A stretch of DNA of 64,000 nucleotides from Orychophragmus violaceus. Lineage: Eukaryota; Streptophyta; Magnoliopsida; Brassicales; Brassicaceae. Every line of letters begins with the position of its first letter. Position 1 is the first letter of the stretch. Location: assembly GCA_030180135.1 (NCBI GenBank), contig CM058231.1, forward strand, positions 31,561,034 to 31,625,033, in the 5' to 3' direction. Shown piece by piece: positions 22,925-32,917 of the stretch. A program made the translations under genes and the position numbers. Under the pieces are notes generated by a model. It searched no databases. It was not told where the DNA came from and worked only from the letters and a program-made list of their open reading frames with translations.

Positions 22925-22990
22925 ATACAAATCGTAATATTAATTCTATCGGAATAGATGAAATTGATATACAATATTAATTCCATCGGA
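22890..22990. repeat. Short tandem repeat at the LINE 5' junction
   Basis: The unit TTAATTCCATCGGAATAG + ATGAAATTGATATACAA occurs about 2.4 times (starts near 22895, 22940 and 22979). It contains the LINE target-duplication sequence, so target DNA was copied repeatedly at the 5' junction. Confidence 0.75.
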
Positions 22991-24211
22991 ATGTGTACAA
23001 AAAATATAGAGCCGTGGTTCATTATTAGCGATTTGATGAGATCATGGAGAATCATGAAAAACAGGGTGAAAAGCTTTGTCATACGGAAACTTTTTGAGAT
23101 TTCAACAATATGATAAAAAATTGTGGTTTAGTGGACTTTCCGTTTTTAGGAAAATCACTATTGTGGAGAGGATAAAAAAGGGTGGTAAACCATTTAGATG
23201 CCGGTTAGACAGAGTACTAGCGAATAAGGATTGGCACGCTTTATTTCCAAACTCGTTTGTGGAATATTTACCTATAATGGGGTCACATCACAGACCGCTA
23301 GTAAATAATACTCCAAGAAAAAATGAACAATTTAGATTTGACATAAGGTGGATAGGGCAAGACGGTCTGATGGAAATAACTAACAGGGGATAAAACCAAA
23401 CAACTGGGTTTAATGATGGGAATTTCATGAACAGGATAAAGAATTGCCGCCACGAAATATTTAAGTGGAGGAAAAATAGTCCACTTTATGGGAAGAATCA
23501 AATCAGTAAGTTACAACAAGCACTAGAAGAGGTTCAACATAATGATAATCAGACATTTGAAGAGGTCCTAGAGATCACTAAGAAATTGAAAGAGGCATAT
23601 AAGAATGATGAAGTATACTAGCAGCGGAAAAGTAGAAATTTATGGAATAAATTGGGGGATCAGAACACGAAATTTCATCAAGCATTGAGCAAACAACGAA
23701 TGACAAGGAATCAGATTGTTGGTTTACATAATTCGGAAAATGAATCGGTCACAACGGACACGGCGGGGGAAAAAGTGGTGGTAGATTACTTTGAAGATTA
23801 ATTCACTTCATCACAACCCACAAATTTTGAGAAATTTTTACAGGATATTCCGTCTCAGATAACAGATCAAATGAACGCCAATCTCATGGCTCCTACAAAG
23901 GAGGAGGAAGTACGGTATGCATTATTTATGATGTACCCATAAAAGACATCAGGGCTAGATAGATTGACAACATTATTCTTTCAAAGGTCGTGGCTTATCA
24001 TTAAACAAGATGATCTCAACTTAGTTAATGATTTCATCATGACGAGGGAATTGGATTCAAGGATTAACCTCACGAATATCTGCTTGATTCCGAAAACGAA
24101 AAGACCTAGCAAAATGACGGACTCAGAACCATTTGTCTCTGTAATGTAGGTTATAAAATCATTTCAAAGGTTTTGTGTCAACGGTTAAAACCAATTTTAG
24201 TGGTACTTATA
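22990..24211 (+). pseudogene. LINE ORF2, endonuclease end to start of reverse transcriptase
   Basis: Broken frames give the C-terminal part of an endonuclease/exonuclease/phosphatase domain (RCRLDRVLANKDW, then MGSHHRPL at about 23277, the position of the usual SDH motif), a connector with LWNKLGDQNTKFHQ, and the reverse-transcriptase entry motif INLTNICLIPKTKRPSKM (about 24062-24115) up to QRLKPILVVLI. There are at least five stops or shifts. The reading continues after the hAT element at 32918. Confidence 0.85.
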
Positions 24212-24279
24212 TAGAGATGTCAAATTGGGCCACTGCCCGCGGACCCAGCTCAAATAGATCCATTGCGGTGCAGGTCGGG

Positions 24280-24751
24280 CCACTAAATTTTTTGAACAAA
24301 ATTTTGCGGGCTTGACCCTTGCGGATTGCGGTTTTTACGGGTTGACCCAACACGGTCTTGCGGGCCATGCGGGTCAGCTCATAATGCAAATTTTATGTTC
24401 ACGATCATTTTTCCTGATTTCTCCCCAATTGGAACTTCCGATTGGTAAATTTCTTCAATCGGGTCTTCAAGATTGTTTGATTTTGATGGATTTAACTTCT
24501 TAAACTTGTTTCGTAACCCGGTTGAAGAATCTCAAGGAAGCTGGAGGTTGAGGAAATCCTCGATCAGTTCAGCCTTGATTGGTGTTCCAACAGTGATGAT
24601 ATGGAAATTGAAATTTACCGCTCGTTTGATGCTTATGATTATGGCGAGTTGAGATTGCAGTTGTTTGTATACTTTTGAAAAGCTAGTGGTCTGAAACTTC
24701 ACAAATGGATTCATTGATGGATGGCACGATGAAGGTACAACATAATATACT
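24280..24751. other. Left arm of the hAT element, unrecognised
   Basis: GC-rich terminal sequence to about 24400, then about 350 bp with short open frames on both strands (for example 24532-24714 minus) and no domain I recognise. It may be captured host DNA. Confidence 0.4.
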
Positions 24752-25431
24752 TGAAGGAATTTCTAGCAGATCCTAATCCAATTAGGAAATTCTGGTCTGA
24801 ATTCCAAGCCTAGGATCTAGGGTTCATGTAATTGAATCTACATCAGATCTCGAATTACCTGGAGTTTAGCAGCGGAAGATTTGCAGATAATCGAGATCTA
24901 GAGCGCCTCAAATGCTGCGCCTCTACTGGTATCCACACGCACACAAACTGAACAGAAGGGATGCTAGTGCCTTTAGAGATCAGATCTCTCAAGAGGTTTC
25001 TGTTTCTTTTCTGGTGGCTGTAAATTAGGTTAGAATCAGTTTAGGTCGACCATATATCTTATATATGTCGACTTAAGCCATAACGGAATTAACCAACGAT
25101 TAAACCGAATTAATCTGGTAATCCGCGAGTTGCATCGATCGACACACTCTTTGTGTCGATCGACACTGCCCCAGAATATTGATATCGAATGCATATCAAA
25201 TATGCATTCACTAGATCATTACATTAATGATCAACCTCGTCTTTAACGTCCAATTTGCTTAGGTGTGTGACCCTGTAGGATCATATAACAGTAGCAATGA
25301 GTTCTAAACTCATTGATCATAAGTGGCTTCTAGCAAAGCATTATGACTACCTAGTGTCATATGATTGTCTCATCTCGACAATACGACTTTCACTTGGAGT
25401 AAGTACAATAGATTTCATGACATTCCCAACA
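24752..25431 (-). repeat. Copia-1 3' LTR
   Basis: 680 bp, TGTTGGGAATG...CCTTCA on the minus strand. It contains a paired-palindrome hairpin module at 25132-25166. Confidence 0.95.
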
Positions 25432-25442
25432 ATCTCCCACTT

Positions 25443-26225
25443 GTACTGGAATCATCTATTCCTTCAATCCCTTCGTCACTATATCTCGATCTAGCATAAG
25501 GCAAGAACGGTGTCATCCTTATTGAGCCAAGATCATGTTCATCGAACTCCGATTTATACTGACAAGACAAACGACTGATAATCACCTCGTTTGAGTGTGG
25601 CCACACATTTCTCAGTATCAAATCTTCGATGGGCCCTGAGATATTTATCTCATGTTATATAGGAGGGACAAATCCCATCTTGTTCCATCCCTGTCTCTTC
25701 ACACGCTTCATGATACGCCCAATCAATGCCTTTATAGTCACCCGTTACGGGTGACGTTTGACAAGGTTAAAGCGGACCAATTCACATGTAAGAAAACATG
25801 ATGAACTCAGGTCTAAGGACTATACTCTATAGTCGTAATGAAAACTCTCATGACACTTATATAACTATCCCATAGAGTTCTCATCAGTGGGTCATGTCCG
25901 ATCCTGTGTTCTCCAACACATTTCTATGTGATTGACTTTAATACTCTTATTAATGACTCCATGAAACTTAGTCATCAGTCACCTCACATACTAGTCTCAC
26001 GCGGTTATTAATGTCCCACTTTAACAAACTCGACCAGGGACCAACATAATTTATGTCATTTATTACATATAGGGTTTCATGATCAAGTCACATACTTGAT
26101 GACCTATAAAATGTCATAAATTACTTTGGGACTATTATTTAATAACCATTATTAAATAATACAGATGTCAGATTTCAATAACATAATCAAATTATGTTTA
26201 CACGAATATCATATCATAACTAAAA
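25443..26225 (-). other. Copia-1 3' untranslated region
   Basis: Between the end of pol similarity and the polypurine tract lie about 780 bp without recognisable coding content. RNase H similarity expected here is missing. Confidence 0.5.
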
Positions 26226-27289
26226 TTAATAACAATGACTCCCACTAAAATTAAGATCACATCTTAAAACATCTAATGCCTTTAGCAGTAGTCTGACCCT
26301 CATTCGCCCTTGCTCAGCGTGTGTCGAAAGACACTGCGTCTTGCTAAGAGTAATACCAAGAGTCATTTGCACGAATCCCTTCTTAGAATCCTGCATATTG
26401 GACCTGCGCAAGGCCTTATCACCATAAGTATCTTGACACAATCCAATTAGCTTATCTAACCTATCTCTATAGATTCTTATTCCAAGAATATATACGGTTT
26501 CTCCCATAATTTTATCGAAAAACAACTTTCGAGTCAGGTCTTAACAGACTGAAACGATGGAACTTCATTTCCGAGAAGTAGTATGTTATCAACATACAAT
26601 ACTAGAAATGCAACTGCGCTCCCACTAGTCTTCTTGTAAACACACGGTTCCTCTTCATTTCTGATAAAGTCAAACCTTTTGACTACTTCATCAAAACGAA
26701 GATTCCAACTCCGAGATGCTTGCTTTAATCCATAAATGGATCGATGAAGCTTGCATATCTTCCTAGCTTCATTAGGATCAATGAAAACTTCAGGTTGTGT
26801 CAGGTACACATCCTTTTCCAGAATTCCATTAAGGAAAACAGTTTTCACATCCATATGCCAGTCATCATAATGAGTGGCGGTTGCTAGGAGAATCCGAATG
26901 GACATAAGCACGGTGTCTGGGATTAGGTTTCTTCACAGTCAATACCATGAATTTACTTGAAACCTTTTTGCCACCAACCTAGCTTTGTACATCTGAGTAT
27001 AACCATCCGTGTCATCTTTTCTTCTTGAAAATCCATTTACTCACAATGGCTTCTACACCATCGGGTAAATCAACCCAAGTCATACTTGGTTCTGTGACAT
27101 GGATCCCATTTCGGAATCAGCGGCTTTCAGCCATTTTAGGAGTCAAGGCCCATCATTGCTTCTTCAAAATTCGCAGGCCCGTCACTTTCAATGATCAGTA
27201 GATCACGGCAATTGGTTACGAGAAATCCATATTTCTCGGGTTCGTGACGGATCCTTTCGGATCTGCGAGCTTCAGTTTTCTGTAAAAGT

Positions 27290-27490
27290 CGCGCACACAT
27301 ATCTCATATGTATACTTTTACCATGACCTAATTAACCAAGATTTAAACCGTAGTTAATTAAGTCATAAACCAAAATCAATATTTGGTTCGCGATCTGTGT
27401 CGATCGATGCAACTTTTGTGTCGATCGACACTTCTTCAGAAATTCGCCATTTAAATGTATATCGAATATACATTCACCAGATCCTTTATA
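27290..27490 (-). repeat. LTR-like segment inside Copia-1 pol
   Basis: This follows the order of LTR motifs at about 25060-25215: AATTAACCAA, a paired palindrome module (27396-27431), ATATCGAATATACATTCA and CCAGATC. It separates the integrase C-terminal linker from the start of the RT region, where Copia-2 runs straight through (about 62740). It looks like an ectopic copy of part of an LTR. Confidence 0.7.
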
Positions 27491-28307
27491 AACTCTAGGC
27501 ACCACAGGTGCAGGTTCTACAACTCTTTGTAGATCCAACTGCTGCTCTTCCTTATCAGGTTGAGCAGTCTCCTGTGAATTTCGAATTTCTTCGAGTTGTA
27601 CTTTTACTCCCACTGTTCTTCTTGGAAAGAAAGTCTTTCTCAAGAAAACATAGTTCCGAGCAACAAACAATTTGTTCTCGAACTGGTTGTAAAAGTAGCA
27701 TGCCTTGGTTTTGTTAGGACAACCAATGAAGTAGCACTTATCAGATTTGGGTGTGAGCTTGTCAGAGATTAAACGTTTTATATAAGTCTCGCAACTCCAA
27801 ATCTCCATGATGGATAAATCAGAAACATTTACATTCCACATCTCATGTGGTATCTCTGTAACTGATTTTGATGGAACTCTATTTAAAGTAAACTCAGACA
27901 TTTCTAGAGCGTATTCTTAGAAGGATAATGGAAGATCTAAGTGACTCATCATTGATCGAACCATATCTAATAAAGTCCGATACAGGAGGAGTGAATTGTG
28001 AAACACTTTCACAATCTCTCAGATGATCACTAAATTCTTGACCTAAGTATTCACCTCCATGATCTCATCGTAGAGGTTTAATACCTTTGCCAAATTGATT
28101 CTGTACTTCATTTTGGAACTCTTTGAACTTTTCAAAGATTCTGACTTATGCCTTATAAATAAGGCATAATCGTACCTTCTGAAAATATCAGTAAAGGTAA
28201 TGAAGTACTGAAATTTTCCTCTAGCACTAGTGCTCATTGGTCCATATACATCCGTATGTATAAAGCCCAATAAGCTTCTGGCCCTTTCATTTTGATCGTT
28301 CGCAACC

Positions 28308-28343
28308 TGTATCGACCGACGCACCGTTTGTGTCGATCGACAC
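28308..28343 (-). repeat. Paired-palindrome hairpin module inside integrase coding region
   Basis: TGTATCGACCGACGC and GTGTCGATCGACAC with centres 21 bp apart. Flanking bases align with Copia-2 near 61900 (CCTTTCAACA before, AATGAAAGGGCC after), which has no insertion. About 55-60 bp are therefore added here. Confidence 0.85.
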
Positions 28344-30403
28344 TACCTCTGTTGAAAGGAGCCTTTGTCGTTTTACTTAATAAACAAGATCCACTTTACT
28401 CATTATGATTCTCAATCAGATGAGCCCAAAAGCCCATCACTATGGAGCTTCTGAATCTATTTCTCATTTATGTAGCCCAAAACGACAATGCCAGAGAGAA
28501 GTTTGACTCGTATCATTTGACTTGAATCTCTTGGTATTAATGTTATAGTTTGGCACATTCTGGTTTAGAACATAAAGTCCATTCTCTAATGGATTGCTAC
28601 TATAAAATATATCACTGTAATCAAATGAATAACACTTATTCTTAACTTGAAAACTGATATCCTTCCATATCCAAACAAGGAATAGAAATAATCTTTCTGC
28701 TCATAGCAGGTACATAGTAGCAGTTTTAAGTTCTAAACATGCCATAAAAGGAAAAACAAATGAAATACTCCTACGGTTAATGCAGCAACTCTTGCTCCAT
28801 TCCCACTCATAGGTCCACTTGTCCTTTCTCCATAGTCCTACTTTTGCTCAGGCCCTGCACATTTTCACAAAATATGAGTACCACAGCTAGTATCCAATAC
28901 CCAATAAGTAGGACTATAAGAAGTAACATTTACTTCTATAACATAATACCTGAAGAAGAAGTCTCGTACGTCTTCTTCAGCTTCTCATAATCTTCCAAGA
29001 ATTTATTGCAGTTTCTTTTCAAATGCCCATAACCATTACAATAACGACACTTAACATCTTCAGAAGGACTGGTTTTAACCTTAGGAACATGGCCAGACTC
29101 GCTTGGATTCACAATCAAGCTCGTCTTGCCATCACCTTTGTTCTTACCAAGTTTCTTAAACTTTTTACCCTTTTGTACCATAAGGACATTTGGGGTGTCC
29201 TTCTTGATGTTAGGTTCAACAGTCTTAAGCATCCCATGCAATCCAGTCAACGTCTTCGTCAAGTTGTTCATGTTATAGTTCATAACAAATTGATTATAGC
29301 TTGACGGCAGTGACTGCAGAATGATGTCAGTAGCCAACTCTTGACTAATGGGACAATCCAGTTTCCCCAGGTTATCAATATAACCCATCATCTTAATGAC
29401 ATGAGGACTAACTGGTTCGCCCTTTGGTAGCTTGCACTCAATCAGAGACCTAACCGTCTGGTATCTCTAAGTTCGTGCCTGCTCCTGAAATATACTTTCC
29501 AGGCCAGTGATCATATCTTTTGGCGACTCCACGTACTTATATTGCTTCTGCAATTCCGAGTTCATGGTAGCCAACATGAGACAACTCACATCCACCGCAT
29601 CATTAGAATGCTTATCCCAAGCATCCTTATCTGAATGCCAGGCATTGGCTCGGTACTTCTTGGGGAGAACTTTCTCAAGGACATAGTCCTTTTTCTCCTA
29701 TTTGAGAACAATTCTCAAGTTCCGATACCATTCAAGAAAGTTGGATCCATTTAACTTGTCCTTCTCAAGGACGGATCGCAGGGAGAAATTGTTACGATGG
29801 TTTGTGCTAGACATAGCTGACAAACAAGGGAGGTTTCAGTTATGATGTTCAAGAAATGAGAAGTCTTAACTATTAAGAAAACTCGCATTATATTCAAACA
29901 ATGTTTCCTCAGATGAATATAATGATCCAAGACCCTTACTTCACTAAACTTGAGTGAGCCACTGGCTATCACCCAAATTTTAGCTATCTAGGTAAGCAAC
30001 TCTTTGCTAGTTATATCCAATATAACTCATGGTTGTGGATTGACATCTCATGTCCAATCCACCTGATGTCTCTGAGCCCAAAACGATTTTGATGGCCCAG
30101 TCAAGTAAACCAATCTCTTCAGTCATGTAATTGTTGATGTCTTGCACTGCAAGTCCATCAACACGATTACCTCCTGTCTTACTCATGAAATTGTGGACAT
30201 CTTGCACTGCAAGTCTATCGCACAATTAAATGGGTCTTGACAGTTGACAAGATTGGAAAGACATCATGTATCACTTGATATTTGGTTGAGGAACGGAACC
30301 ATTTAAAACGTTCAGTTTTATTATGTTTTAATTCTTCTAATTAAATGATTTGTCTTGGTTTGGTTCTGTGGTTTCAGGTTCCATAACCTAAACCATCGAA
30401 TCT

Positions 30404-30818
30404 TGTGTCGACCGACACTACTTTAGTGTCGATTGATGCAGAATAACCAAAACAATCCGCGATAACCGATCAATCCAATTGATCCGGTTTTGAGTACCGG
30501 TCAGTGTCGATCGATGCTACATTAGCATCGGTCGATACCAACCCAATCGCAATAAACCATTCTTATCGTTTAACCATCATTAACCAAGCTCGATAACCGG
30601 TCCAATCCAATTGAACCGATTCATCAATCTCGTGAGGTTTGTGTCGACCGACACAACTCTTGTGTCGATCGACACTAGGCGAAACATAAGTTTTATTCGG
30701 GTTTTCGCCCTGTGTCGATCGACGCCGATTGGCATCGATCGACACCATGCGAAAACCCTAAATTTTGTTCGGGTTTTCGCCCTGTGTCGATCGATGCCGG
30801 ATTGGCATCGGTCGACAC
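30404..30818 (-). repeat. Leader array of five hairpin modules, Copia-1
   Basis: Modules at 30404-30439, 30503-30538, 30640-30675, 30711-30745 and 30783-30818. Each is two TCGATCGA-type palindromes with centres 20-21 bp apart. Inner arm bases pair: CACTA/TAGTG, ATGCTA/TAGCAT, CACAA/TTGTG, ACGCC/GGCAT, ATGCC/GGCAT. The last two sit in a 72-bp tandem unit with GGGTTTTCGCCC between. The array lies between the primer-binding site and gag, so it is transcribed in the genomic RNA leader. Confidence 0.9.
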
Positions 30819-30967
30819 CATGCGAAAAACCCTAAAACGTTTTTCGAACAAAACCCTAAACTAGGTTACTTTGATCAAAACGAGTTTTAGCATGCTTGTA
30901 TCAATCATACAGAGATCCAGATTCAACCAATCTAATCAACATGCTACAGATTCAATGGAACCCTAAA

Positions 30968-30979
30968 GCTCTGATACCA
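30968..30979 (-). other. Copia-1 primer-binding site
   Basis: TGGTATCAGAGC on the minus strand, complementary to the 3' end of initiator-Met tRNA, one base from the 5' LTR. Confidence 0.95.
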
Positions 30980-30980
30980 C

Positions 30981-31660
30981 TGAAGGAATTTCTAGCAGAT
31001 CCTAATCCAATTAGGCAATCCTGGTCTGAATTCCAAGCCTATGATCTAGGGTTCATGTAATTGAATCTACATCAGATCTCGAATTACCTGGAGTTTAGCA
31101 GCGGAAGATTTGCAGATAATTGAGATCTAGAGCGCCTCAAATGCTGCGCCTCTACTGGTATCCACACGCACACAAACTGAACAGAAGGGATGCTAGTGCC
31201 TTTAGAGATCAGATCTCTCAAGAGATTTCTGTTTCTTTTCTGGTGGCTGTAAATTAGGTTAGAATCAGTTTAGGTCGACCATATATCTTATATATGTCGA
31301 CTTAAACCATAACGGAATTAACCAACGATTAAACCGAATTAATCTGGTAATCCGCGAGTTGCATCGATCGACACACTCTTTGTGTCGATCGACACTGCCC
31401 CAGAATATTGATATCGAATGCATATCAAATATGCATTCACTAGATCATTACATTAATGATCAACCTCGTCTTTAACGTCCAGTTTGCTTAGGTGTGTGAC
31501 CCTGTAGGATCATATAACACTAGCAATGAGTTCTAAACTCATTGATCATAAGTGGCTTCTAGCAAAGCATTATGACTACCTAGTGTCATATGATTGTCTC
31601 ATCTCGACAATACGACTTTCACTTGGAGTAAGTACAATAGATTTCAGGACATTCCCAACA
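30981..31660 (-). repeat. Copia-1 5' LTR
   Basis: 680 bp, matching the 3' LTR except for about nine substitutions. Hairpin module at 31361-31395. Confidence 0.95.
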
Positions 31661-31665
31661 ATACT

Positions 31666-32260
31666 CCTATCCATGTAGCTCAATCTTTATCTTTGCAGGT
31701 AGCAAACGCTTAATTTTTCCATACAACAAAAGACTTGGAATTTAGCTGGACAATTCATGGGGATGGACTATGGAGTGGAAGTCAGGTCCATCATCCATGG
31801 TTTTCTTTCTGGAATGACTCAACTGCTGGAGAATTGTTTTTGACAAAACTTGCCAAGCTATTAAATCCTACTCGTTCACTTGAAGCTGGACATCTCTTAT
31901 ATTTAACGCATATTCCTTTATTGTCAAAGAGACAAATAATACCGCAGGTACTTCCTAGTCATATTTCTTTTGGAAAGATCTCTGTTCATTTGCTAGAAAA
32001 CATGAAGTTTCCGATTAGTCAGTGACCATTGGTCACATTAGTTTTTTGCTGTCTTCATATTTTGGCTTTAATTTGTCTTCTAATTCCCTCCCTTTCTTTT
32101 GAGTTCTCATTTTGTAACGACATTATCTTTTAGGCATGAAGTTTCAGAATACATTATGAAAGGGTTATTTGATTTGCTGACTTATGCTTTAAGGCATAAC
32201 TTTTATAAGGCTGAACATGGAGGTAACAAGACGTATGTAGTGGAGATAAGATGAAATCGT
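31666..32260 (+). other. Right arm of hAT element, captured DNA of unknown origin
   Basis: An open stretch at 31735-32025 (about 96 codons, SWTIHGDGLWSGSQVHHPWF near the start) has no family I recognise. Exon-like and T-rich intron-like segments alternate with the release-factor piece that follows, so captured host gene DNA is likely. Confidence 0.35.
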
Positions 32261-32262
32261 GT

Positions 32263-32374
32263 CTATAGCAAGCTCAAAAACGAATTTGGTGTTAATAGAG
32301 TCCACCGTGTTCCTCTAATAGAAACAGTGGGCCGTGTACACACTCCCACAACAACTGTAGCCATCACGTTGGAG
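32263..32374 (+). pseudogene. Captured peptide-chain release factor (RF1/RF2 family) exon fragment
   Basis: The frame reads YSKLKNEFGVNRVHRVPLIE then GRVHTPTTTVAITLE. This matches the conserved SRLKYESGVHRVQRVP...GRVHTSTATVA core of class-I organellar/bacterial release factors that precedes the GGQ domain. A donor-like GAG|GTAAAC follows at 32374. The GGQ motif itself is not seen, and the frame is closed upstream by a TGA. It sits inside the hAT element, so it is a captured, non-functional exon rather than a resident gene. Confidence 0.75.
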
Positions 32375-32917
32375 GTAAACTAGGTTTCACATAAAGTTTT
32401 TAATTCTCAAAACTTAATAATCAGTCGAAAACTTAATAATCAGTCGAAACTGTCAACTTTGCTAATGTTAAACGCTAATGCTGTGGCATTTCCTCACTAT
32501 TTGACTATGGAACTCGATACAACGATACCCTTCTTTTCAGATCCCTCATTGTGATCGCACAAGCCTTTTGGACAAGTCTGAAACACATGTTTTGTTCAGG
32601 TATATAACATGATTCTGAGGTTAATTTACGCTCATGTTTTTTTTCTTCTTATGATTGCTTCCCATTTTGACTTCTAATCTGCTATTTGTTATTACCGATT
32701 CAATAGACCGAGCATGATTATTTTTTGGTATGAATGTTAAGAATCGAGCATGATTGTCATTTTGAAAATCCATATCGTCATCATTGTATGAGAACAATTA
32801 TGTATGTTGTCTTCTCATTTTTTTCAGCCCGCGGGCCAGACCGCAAAACCGCATACAATTAGCGGGGCGGGATTGGACACACCATTTGGATGCGGGCAGC
32901 CTAATTTGCCTTCTCTA

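Larger units (their letters stand above)
26226..29814 (-). pseudogene. Copia-1 gag-pol, broken and partly deleted
   Basis: Gag begins at the ATG 29812-29814 (FSLRSVLEKDK) and has stops within about 100 codons. An intact piece at 28936-29391 holds the CCHC knuckle CRYCNGYGHLKRNC. Integrase pieces lie at 28043-28324 (FIHTDVYGPMS) and 27332-27901. Reverse transcriptase at 26534-26911 has MDVKTVFLNGILE and IYGLKQASRSWNLRF, but YVDN replaces the YVDD catalytic box. RNase H is absent below about 26290. Two non-coding insertions interrupt pol: a 36-bp hairpin module (28308-28343) and an LTR-like block (27290-27490). The family is the same as Copia-2. Confidence 0.88.
24752..31660 (-). mobile_element. 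Copia-1: complete-ended, coding-defective Ty1/copia element
   Basis: 6.9 kb. LTRs of exactly 680 bp (24752-25431 and 30981-31660) differ at about nine positions by eye. A perfect 5-bp duplication ATACT flanks it (24747-24751, 31661-31665). On the minus strand the primer-binding site TGGTATCAGAGC (30968-30979) follows the 5' LTR, and the purine tract AAGTGGGAGAT precedes the 3' LTR (25432-25442). The internal region shows gag, integrase and reverse transcriptase with stops. The RNase H part is missing, and the RT box reads YVDN. The low LTR divergence points to a fairly recent insertion of an already defective element, moved in trans, possibly by a relative such as Copia-2. Confidence 0.95.
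24212..32917. mobile_element. hAT-like DNA transposon with captured DNA and nested Copia-1
   Basis: Left end TAGAGATGTCAAATTGGGC; inverted right end TAGAGAAGGCAAATTAGGC (32917 downward). Both continue to TGCCCGC, and both are followed by GC-rich CGGG/GCGG stretches. TAGAG-ended repeats of this type are usual for plant hAT elements. LINE coding sequence stops at the left border (KPILVVLI) and resumes at the right (TQSAFLLGHLISDNIL), losing only a few residues, so the borders are accurate. A clean 8-bp target duplication is not seen. No transposase remains; the arms hold unrelated DNA, including a release-factor gene fragment. Confidence 0.75.
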
